Shown here: positions 1 to 5,772 of the stretch, one piece after another
How positions within the stretch are numbered: the first letter of the stretch is position 1
Layout: every line of letters starts with the position of its first letter
Origin: Defluviicoccus sp.
Lineage (GTDB): Bacteria > Pseudomonadota > Alphaproteobacteria > MPNO01
Length of the DNA: 6,874 bases
NCBI GenBank assembly: GCA_028820945.1
Contig: JAPPHW010000015.1
Span: forward strand, 1 to 6,874
Direction: 5' to 3'
The notes under the pieces: model-generated
The model's database searches: none
What the model was told of the DNA's origin: nothing
Seen by the model: only the letters and a program-made list of their open reading frames with translations
Translations under genes and position numbers: made by a program

Positions 1-2098
1 CGTAGACGCATTCCTCGAAGAACGCCGCTCCGAGCCCCTGGACGACCCCGCCCCGTAACTGCTCGTCGACCAGCAACGGGTTGATAATGCGCCCACACTC
101 GTCGGCCACCCAGACGCCCAGAAGGTCGATGGAACCTGTTTCGGGGTCGAGTTCGAGGTGGCAGCCGAGCGCCCCGTGCGCGACGTAGTAATGCGCCCGG
201 TTGGGGACGTGGTGACGGGTGGCCGCGAGCTCCGGCTGGAGATCGGCGGGCAGCGTGTCCTGCCGGAAATGACCGATACGCGCGACCTCGCCGAGCGTGA
301 GCCGCGCCGTCCCGCCGTCCCGGTCGACCACCGCGCCGCCCCTGAGGTCCAGGCTCGCGGGGTCGGTCTGCAGAATGGGCCCGGCAATGGCGAGCACGTT
401 TTCCTTGAGCGCAAGCGCGGCGGCGAGCGACGCCTCGCCGCCCATCGCCAGCCCGCGCGAGGCCCAGGCGCCGCCGCCGAACGGCGTCGAGGCGCTGTCG
501 CCCGCGATCACGTCGACGTCGTCGATATCGACGCCGAGTTGGTCGGCGACGATCTGGGCGATCCCGGTGAGTGTCCCCTGGCCCTGGTCGGTTACGCTGG
601 TGATGCAACGTATCTTGCCGGACGGTTCCAGCTTTACGGTGGCCCCTTCCTGGGTGGAGACCGGCGCCTCCGAGGGGCCGTAATAGCCGGGACCGTAGGC
701 CGTGGGTTCGATGAAGGTCGCGACCCCGATTCCGCGATAGATGCCGCGATGCCTGAATACGGCCTGCTCGGCCCGGAGCGCGTCGTAGTCCATGACCTCG
801 ACGAGACGGTCGAGCGCCTCGGCGAAGGAAATGCGCGGAAGCTGGATGCCCCCGACGGAGACGCCGGGAAGGCTGTCGGAGTCGAGATAGTTCATCCGGC
901 GGAAGGCGACCGGGTCCATGCCGATCGCGCGCGCCGCCATGTCGCACAATTGCTCGGTCACCGCGCAAGCGATCGGCACGCCGACGCCGCGATACATGCC
1001 GACGATGGGCTTGTTGACGTAGGCCGCCCGCATCGCGGCGCGATAGGCCGGCACCCTGTAGGGCGCGCCGGCGTTGGTAATCGTCATCATGCCTTCGGCG
1101 ATGCCGAACCGGATGAAGGCGGTGAACGCGCCGATCGCCGAAAGGTCGTCGACTTCCATCGCGACAATCTCGCCTCCCCGGGATACCGCGATCCGGCCGC
1201 GCACCCGGTGGTCGCGGCTGTGCGCGTCGGCGCCGAACGCCTCCACCCTGTCGGCGCAATATTTCACGGGCCGGCCCAGCAGCCGCGAGATCGCCGCCGT
1301 CGCGATCTCGTCGTCATGGACGTTGATCTTGAGCCCGAACCCGCCGCCGACATCGGGGCAGATCACCCGCACCCTGTGATCGTCGATGCCGAGGAGGGCG
1401 GCATAGACCTCCTGCATCTGATAGGGCGACTGGTGCGACTGGTGGACCGTGAGCGTTCCGTCGGAGGGCCGGTAGTCCGCGATCGTCACCCGCGCCTCCA
1501 GCGTGACGGCGGTATGGCGCCCGAAGCCGAATTCGTGCTCGACCGACGCGGCGGCCGAAGCAAAGGCGGCGTCGACCTCGCCGGTCTCGATCCGGTGCGC
1601 GAAAGCGAGATTGTCGCCGAGCCCGGGATGGATTGCCGGCGCGCCGGGGGCGAGCGCTTCGGAGGGATCGGCGACGGCGTCGAGCGGGTCGTAGTCGACG
1701 ACCACGAGCTCGGCCGCGTCTTCGGCCACCGCGCGGCTTTCCGCGACCACGGCGGCGACCGGCTGCCCCTGCCAGAACGCCGTGCCCTGCGCCATCGGCG
1801 GCTGAGGCGCGGATTTGTGCCCGGGGCGATGCGCGGCGATCGCGATCATCGGCTCGCAGACGCCGGCGAGATCGGCGCCGGTTACGACGCGAACCACGCC
1901 GGTCTGGCGGGACGCTTCGTCGCCGTCGATCCCACTTACGCGTGCATGCGCGTGCGGGCTTCGCACGAAGGCGGCGTGCAGCATCCTAGGCAGAACGATG
2001 TCGTCGGTGTAACGCCCGCGCCCGTGCGCGAGCCGCCGCGCGGCGACGCGCGGCGCGGATCGGCCGATCGCACCGCCTTCCAGAACCGGCTCAGTCAA
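1..2098 (-). CDS. Xanthine dehydrogenase family molybdopterin-binding (large) subunit, C-terminus cut by window edge
   Basis: Reading the minus strand from a TTG at 2098-2096 gives 699 uninterrupted codons to the window edge. The product matches the large, molybdenum-cofactor-binding subunit of xanthine dehydrogenase/CO dehydrogenase (CoxL-like) hydroxylases, which hydroxylate a carbon using water as oxygen source. Visible landmarks: an N-terminal alpha/beta hammerhead region (GRSAPRVAARRL, then GRGRYTDDI, about residues 9-32), HQSHQSP (220-225), PDVGGGFGLK (248-257), MYRGVGVPIA (368-377) as the molybdenum-site loop, then FGGGAWASRG and LRGGVVQGLG near the cut end. The family is usually about 750-800 residues, so some 60-100 residues are missing, including the GxGE glutamate that acts as catalytic base. 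The loop is YRGVG and not the AYRCSFR of true CO dehydrogenase form I, so CO oxidation is unlikely and the substrate is unknown. The TTG start is chosen because GGAGAGG precedes it and an in-frame TGA lies at 2140-2138. No small (2Fe-2S) or medium (FAD) subunit is visible. Confidence 0.93.
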   Translation of the reverse strand, partial: MTEPVLEGGAIGRSAPRVAARRLAHGRGRYTDDIVLPRMLHAAFVRSPHAHARVSGIDGDEASRQTGVVRVVTGADLAGVCEPMIAIAAHRPGHKSAPQPPMAQGTAFWQGQPVAAVVAESRAVAEDAAELVVVDYDPLDAVADPSEALAPGAPAIHPGLGDNLAFAHRIETGEVDAAFASAAASVEHEFGFGRHTAVTLEARVTIADYRPSDGTLTVHQSHQSPYQMQEVYAALLGIDDHRVRVICPDVGGGFGLKINVHDDEIATAAISRLLGRPVKYCADRVEAFGADAHSRDHRVRGRIAVSRGGEIVAMEVDDLSAIGAFTAFIRFGIAEGMMTITNAGAPYRVPAYRAAMRAAYVNKPIVGMYRGVGVPIACAVTEQLCDMAARAIGMDPVAFRRMNYLDSDSLPGVSVGGIQLPRISFAEALDRLVEVMDYDALRAEQAVFRHRGIYRGIGVATFIEPTAYGPGYYGPSEAPVSTQEGATVKLEPSGKIRCITSVTDQGQGTLTGIAQIVADQLGVDIDDVDVIAGDSASTPFGGGAWASRGLAMGGEASLAAALALKENVLAIAGPILQTDPASLDLRGGAVVDRDGGTARLTLGEVARIGHFRQDTLPADLQPELAATRHHVPNRAHYYVAHGALGCHLELDPETGSIDLLGVWVADECGRIINPLLVDEQLRGGVVQGLGAAFFEECVY

Positions 2099-2205
2099 AC
2101 GCCTCTCCGCCCTGACCAACCCTCGCGACCGCGCCCATCAAGCCACGGAACGCCCGGTGCCTCAATATCGGCGCGGCGCTATTGGCGCACCGCCCGCGCC
2201 TCGCC
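2099..2205. promoter_or_regulatory. Divergent intergenic region, presumed to hold promoters for both directions
   Basis: This 107-base spacer separates the start of the minus-strand molybdenum subunit gene from the plus-strand transporter gene, so promoters for both should lie here or inside the transporter's 5' end. I see no clear -35/-10 pair on either strand. The only AT-rich patches are around 2163-2168 (caatat) and 2179-2183 (ctatt). A 7-base inverted pair (2170-2176 with 2194-2200) exists but is pure GC and may be chance. The call rests on gene orientation, not on a recognised promoter or operator motif. Confidence 0.4.
2102..2108 (-). promoter_or_regulatory. Ribosome-binding site deciding the TTG start of the molybdenum subunit
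   Basis: On the minus strand GGAGAGG (2108-2102) lies just upstream of TTG 2098-2096. Its GGAG core has a 6-base spacer to the start. No ATG or GTG lies in frame between the upstream stop at 2140-2138 and this TTG. Another in-frame TTG at 2119-2117 has only a weak purine stretch in front, so 2098 is preferred. Confidence 0.55.
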
Positions 2206-3180
2206 ATGATGACACCCGCAGTGTCGGATCGAGAGGCGTCGTTGGGTCGGCCGCGCGAAGCGAAGAATACGGCGGCGGCTCCGGGCGCCGCCGCGCGGAT
2301 GGGCAGTCTGTGGCTTGCGCTGCCGCCCAATTTTCGCGGCATCCTGCTTCTCGCGGGCGGAGCCTTTCTGCTGACGAGTTCGGACGTGCTGGTCAAGGCG
2401 CTCGGCACCAAGTTCGCGCCGCACGAGCTTTCGTTCTACCGCTATGTGACGGGAATGATCGTGCTCGCCCCGCTCTTCGTCCGGTTGGGGTGGAACGGGC
2501 TCAAGACCGCGCGGATAGGCACGCACCTGCTGCGCATGGGGCTCGCCTTCGTCGCCCAGCTCGGCGTGTTCTACACGATCATTCACCTGCCTCTCGCGGA
2601 TGCCACGGCCTTCATGTTCTCCAAGCCGCTGTTCACCACCCTCGTGGCGGTGATCGTGCTGTCGGAGCTGGTGAGCGGCCGGCGCTGGATCGCGACGGCG
2701 GTGGGGTTCCTCGGCGTGCTGGTGATGATGCGCCCGGGCGCGGAGGGCATCGATCCGGTCGCGCTGATCGCCGTCGGCACCGCGCTGATCTTCGCCATCG
2801 CCAACGTGCTGATCCGCATCCTGGCCGCGACCGAGCCGACCGCCCGGATGCTGTTCTACTACCACATCGGCGGGGTGGCGGTGTTCGCCGGCCCGACGCT
2901 CTGGGCCGGGCATGCCCCCGTCGGGATCGAATGGCTGCTGCTGCTCGCCATCGGCGTGCTGACCACCGGAGGCATGTTCTGCTACTTCCGGGCGTTCTCC
3001 ATCGGCGAGGCCAACGCGGTGGGACCGGCCGAGAATCTGCGCCTGATATACGCGGCGCTGCTGGGTTTCCTGCTGTTCTCCGAGATACCCTCGGTATGGA
3101 CGGTGATCGGGGCTGCGATCATCGTCGGTAGCACCTACTATATTGCCCGGGCCGAGGCGAGAGGCGAGCGGGGCGGATGA
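2206..3180 (+). CDS. DMT-superfamily transporter with two EamA domains
   Basis: This is an inner-membrane protein of the drug/metabolite transporter superfamily (EamA, formerly DUF6), 324 residues from the ATG at 2206. Ten hydrophobic segments can be read, at about residues 44-63, 76-93, 107-126, 134-153, 161-176, 184-205, 214-234, 240-261, 276-292 and 296-313. They form two five-helix halves, as is usual for the family. Strong family landmarks are ELSFYRY (74-80), LPLADATAFMFSKPLF (128-143) and GFLGVLVMMRPG (167-178); the second half has SIGEANAVGPAENLRLIYAALLG (265-287). Family members move amino acids, nucleosides, drugs or other small metabolites, usually outward; the substrate cannot be deduced here. 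The start is uncertain. A TTG at 2182 extends the frame by 8 residues and the ATG at 2299 (residue 32 here) sits closer to the first helix. None has a clear ribosome-binding site. The last codon overlaps the next gene by 4 bases. Confidence 0.92.
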   Translation: MMTPAVSDREASLGRPREAKNTAAAPGAAARMGSLWLALPPNFRGILLLAGGAFLLTSSDVLVKALGTKFAPHELSFYRYVTGMIVLAPLFVRLGWNGLKTARIGTHLLRMGLAFVAQLGVFYTIIHLPLADATAFMFSKPLFTTLVAVIVLSELVSGRRWIATAVGFLGVLVMMRPGAEGIDPVALIAVGTALIFAIANVLIRILAATEPTARMLFYYHIGGVAVFAGPTLWAGHAPVGIEWLLLLAIGVLTTGGMFCYFRAFSIGEANAVGPAENLRLIYAALLGFLLFSEIPSVWTVIGAAIIVGSTYYIARAEARGERGG

Positions 3181-3929
3181 CGGAAACGGCGATCTTCGAA
3201 CCGGGCGGTTACCGCTATATGCGGGGCGTGTTCCAGTATTCCGGCGGCGTGGCTGCGGAGCCGGGATTCGCGATCGAGCGCGCACTGTTCCGGCGCCCGC
3301 TTCCCCTCGAGGAAGGATTCGCGGCGATAGAAGCCTATCTGGGCGCGCGCGCACGGCCGACGACCGCGTTCTGCGCCTGCGAACTGCGATCCCCCGCGCC
3401 GTTCACCGAGGACGGGTTCGCCGCTTTCAACCGCATCTATGTGGGGACGCTCGAACGCTGGGGGATTTTCCGCGACGGGGACAACCCGGTCGCGCGTTCG
3501 AACGTTTGTCCGGCGGTAGACCCGCCGCCCGAGCCCAGGTTCCACGCCTTCAGCTACACGGTGGAGGCGGCGGGCGTGGCATCGGGCGGCTTCGTCGCCG
3601 CGGGCGGCGCCGACGTCCCCGAAGGCATGTCGAACTACCGCGACCACATCGTTCGCCGAGGGGAGACCTCGCCCGAGGCGCTGCGGGAGAAGGCGCGCTT
3701 CGTCCTCGTCGAGATGGAGGCGCGGATGCGGGCGCTCGGCGCGGGATGGGCGGATTCGACCGGGACGCAGGTCTACACGGTCCACGATCCGCACCCATTC
3801 TTCGCCGACGAGATCGTGGCGCGCGGGGCGGCGCCCGCCGGGCTCACCTGGCACTACGCGCGGCCGCCCGTCGAGGGGCTGGAATACGAGATGGACGTGC
3901 GCGGGATCCCCGTCGAGCGCGCGATCTGA
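3177..3929 (+). CDS. cnbZ: CnbZ-like protein (2-amino-5-chloromuconate deaminase family), tandem RidA/YjgF-like
   Basis: The 250-residue soluble protein has no signal peptide or membrane segment. From memory it resembles CnbZ, the 2-amino-5-chloromuconate deaminase of chloronitrobenzene-degrading Comamonas, which hydrolytically removes ammonia from an enamine/imine intermediate. Recognisable stretches are GVFQYSGGVAA (17-27), TAFCACELRSPAPFTEDGF (63-81), NPVARSNVCP (103-112), NYRDHIVR (153-160), QVYTVHDPHPFFADEI (198-213) and GLEYEMDVRG (234-243). The two halves (about 15-130 and 135-245) each read like a RidA domain. ALREKARFVLVEMEARMRAL followed by GAGWADSTGTQVYTVHD matches the RidA core helix and strand, and ARS at 106-108 matches the RidA substrate-binding arginine. 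The ATG overlaps the transporter stop (ATGA, 3177-3180), so the two are probably coupled. The true substrate may be another amino-muconate or an imine; the symbol marks the family and does not prove the reaction. Confidence 0.72.
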   Translation: MTETAIFEPGGYRYMRGVFQYSGGVAAEPGFAIERALFRRPLPLEEGFAAIEAYLGARARPTTAFCACELRSPAPFTEDGFAAFNRIYVGTLERWGIFRDGDNPVARSNVCPAVDPPPEPRFHAFSYTVEAAGVASGGFVAAGGADVPEGMSNYRDHIVRRGETSPEALREKARFVLVEMEARMRALGAGWADSTGTQVYTVHDPHPFFADEIVARGAAPAGLTWHYARPPVEGLEYEMDVRGIPVERAI

Positions 3930-3936
3930 GCGGCGC

Positions 3937-5760
3937 CTACTCGACGGTAACCGATTTCGCCAGGTTGCGCGGCTGATCCACGTCCGTGCCTTTGGCCACC
4001 GCCGCGTGGTAGGCCAGGAGTTGCGCCGGGATCGTATAGAGGATCGGCGCGACGAACGGGTTGACCTCGGGCAGTTCGATCGTCGCGGCCGCGACGGCGC
4101 CGAGCCTTTCGATGCCGGGCGGATCGGAGAGAAAGATCACCTTGCCGCCGCGCGCGATGACCTCCTGCACGTTCGACGCGGTCTTGTCGAACAGATCGTC
4201 GGACGGCGCGATCACGATGACGGGCACATGCTCGTCGATCAGGGCGATGGGTCCGTGCTTCATCTCGCCGGCGGCGTAGCCTTCGGCATGGATGTAGCTG
4301 ATTTCCTTCAGCTTGAGCGCGCCTTCCAGCGCGATGGGAAAGCCGGTGCCGCGGCCGAGATAAAGCACGTCCTTCGCCTCGGCCACCTCGCGGGCGAGCT
4401 CGGCGATGCGCTCGACATGGCACAGGACGTCGTTGGCGCGGGACGGCACCTCGACGAGCGCCCTGCACAGCTCGGCCTCGGCCGTCCGGTCGATTTCGCC
4501 GCGCGCGGCGGCGATCCCCACGGTCAGGCAGGCGAGCGTGGCGAGCTGGGTGGTGAAGGACTTGGTGGAGGCGACGCCGATCTCGGGTCCGGCCTGGGTC
4601 CGCAAGACGGTGTCGGACTCGCGGGCGATCGAGCTCTCGTCGACATTGACCACCGAGACGATGCGCTGGCCCTGCGACCGCGCGTGACGCAAGGCGGCGA
4701 GCGTATCCGCCGTCTCCCCCGACTGCGAGATGAAAAGCGCCATGCCGTCGGGCGGCAAATGGGGCGCGCGATAGCGGAACTCGGACGCGATATCGACCTC
4801 GACGGGCAAGCTGGCGAGCCGCGCGAGCCAGTACCGGGCGACCAGCCCCGCATGGTAGGAGGTTCCGCAGGCGACGATGGTGACCTTGCCGATTTCCGCG
4901 AGATCGAACGGCATCTCCGGGAGCGCGACGGCCCCGTTCCAGGGATCGAGCACGCTGTGCAGCGTATCGCCGATCACCGCCGGCTGCTCGTAGATCTCCT
5001 TGAGCATGAAATGGGGGTAGTTTCCCTTGCCGATCATCGCGCCCGACGCGGCGGTGCGGCGGATTTGCCGCTCGACGACATTGCCGTTGCGGTCGTGGAC
5101 CACCGCGCCGTCGGGGCGCACCTCGGCCCAATCGCCCTCTTCGAGGTAGCAGATGCTGCGGGTGAGCGGCGCGAGCGCGAGCGCGTCCGAGCCGAGATAC
5201 ATTTCGCCGTCGCCGTAACCGATGGCGAGCGGGCTGCCGCGCCGCGCGCCGATCATCAAATCCCCATGTCCGGCGAACAGGATGGCGAGCGCGAACGCGC
5301 CCTCCAGCCGGTCGAGCGCCCGGGCGACGGCTTCCTGCGGCGTGTTGCCGTCGCGCAGGTAGCGGCTGATCAGGTGTACGGCCGTCTCGGTATCGGTGTC
5401 GGTGGCGAACGCATGGCCGGCCGCGGAGAGCTCACGGCGCAAATCCTGGAAGTTCTCGATGATGCCGTTGTGCACCAGGACGACCCGGTCATCGGCGTGC
5501 GGGTGCGCGTTGTTGACGGTCGGCTGTCCATGCGTTGCCCAGCGGGTGTGCCCGATCCCGATGGTGCCGGGCAAAGGGCGCTCGGCGACGATGCCCTCGA
5601 GGCGCGCGATCTTGCCTTCCGTCCGGCGGCGCTCCACCGAGCCGTTGACCAGAGTCGCGATTCCGGCGGAGTCGTAGCCGCGATATTCCAGCCGCCGCAA
5701 ACCCTCGATCAGGAGGGGGGCGACGTCGTTCTTCCCGATGATTCCGATGATGCCGCACAC
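3937..5760 (-). CDS. glmS: Glutamine-fructose-6-phosphate aminotransferase (isomerizing)
   Basis: GlmS makes glucosamine-6-phosphate from fructose-6-phosphate and glutamine, the committed step of UDP-N-acetylglucosamine synthesis in the cytoplasm. The complete 607-residue protein matches the usual length of about 605-610. The N-terminal class II glutaminase domain (1 to about 225) starts MCGIIGIIG, with Cys2 as nucleophile after Met removal, and has HTRWATHG (71-78), HNG (97-99) and DTDTE (121-125) for glutamine binding. Two SIS sugar-isomerase domains follow: CGTSYHAG (298-305), SQSGET (345-350), STKSFT (398-403), then GRGTGFPIALEGALKLKEIS (469-488) with Glu486, MKHGP with His502, and Lys602 near the end, equivalents of E. 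coli Glu488, His504 and Lys603. All key residues are present. The start is GTG (5760-5758), fixed by the required MCGI terminus. It is the second gene after glmU, 10 bases downstream. No glmS ribozyme can fit in so short a spacer. Confidence 0.98.
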   Translation of the reverse strand: MCGIIGIIGKNDVAPLLIEGLRRLEYRGYDSAGIATLVNGSVERRRTEGKIARLEGIVAERPLPGTIGIGHTRWATHGQPTVNNAHPHADDRVVLVHNGIIENFQDLRRELSAAGHAFATDTDTETAVHLISRYLRDGNTPQEAVARALDRLEGAFALAILFAGHGDLMIGARRGSPLAIGYGDGEMYLGSDALALAPLTRSICYLEEGDWAEVRPDGAVVHDRNGNVVERQIRRTAASGAMIGKGNYPHFMLKEIYEQPAVIGDTLHSVLDPWNGAVALPEMPFDLAEIGKVTIVACGTSYHAGLVARYWLARLASLPVEVDIASEFRYRAPHLPPDGMALFISQSGETADTLAALRHARSQGQRIVSVVNVDESSIARESDTVLRTQAGPEIGVASTKSFTTQLATLACLTVGIAAARGEIDRTAEAELCRALVEVPSRANDVLCHVERIAELAREVAEAKDVLYLGRGTGFPIALEGALKLKEISYIHAEGYAAGEMKHGPIALIDEHVPVIVIAPSDDLFDKTASNVQEVIARGGKVIFLSDPPGIERLGAVAAATIELPEVNPFVAPILYTIPAQLLAYHAAVAKGTDVDQPRNLAKSVTVE

Positions 5761-5768
5761 GGGCCCGG

Positions 5769-5772
5769 TCCT
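5769..5772 (-). promoter_or_regulatory. glmS ribosome-binding site overlapping the glmU stop codon
   Basis: On the minus strand the glmU stop TAG (5773-5771) runs into AGGA (5772-5769), which lies 8 bases before the glmS GTG. A terminating ribosome on glmU would sit on this site, which suggests translational coupling. It also supports GTG 5760 as the glmS start. Confidence 0.6.

Noticed and set aside
2170..2200. Inverted pair of 7 bases (GGCGCGG / CCGCGCC) in the divergent spacer, a possible operator or hairpin
   Set aside because: It is all G and C in a GC-rich spacer, with a 17-base loop and no regulator gene nearby; chance is likely.
158..2209. A 683-codon open frame on the plus strand, antisense to the molybdenum subunit
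   Set aside because: Its product is rich in Arg, Gly, Asp and Val with no family resemblance, and the minus-strand frame encodes a clear, conserved protein. Long antisense frames are expected in GC-rich coding DNA.
2179..3354. A 391-codon minus-strand frame over the transporter and CnbZ-like genes
   Set aside because: It spans two well-recognised plus-strand genes and its His, Arg and Gln-rich product matches no known family.
5761..5770. Possible glmS ribozyme or riboswitch upstream of glmS
   Set aside because: Only 10 bases separate glmU and glmS, and the ribozyme is typical of Firmicutes.
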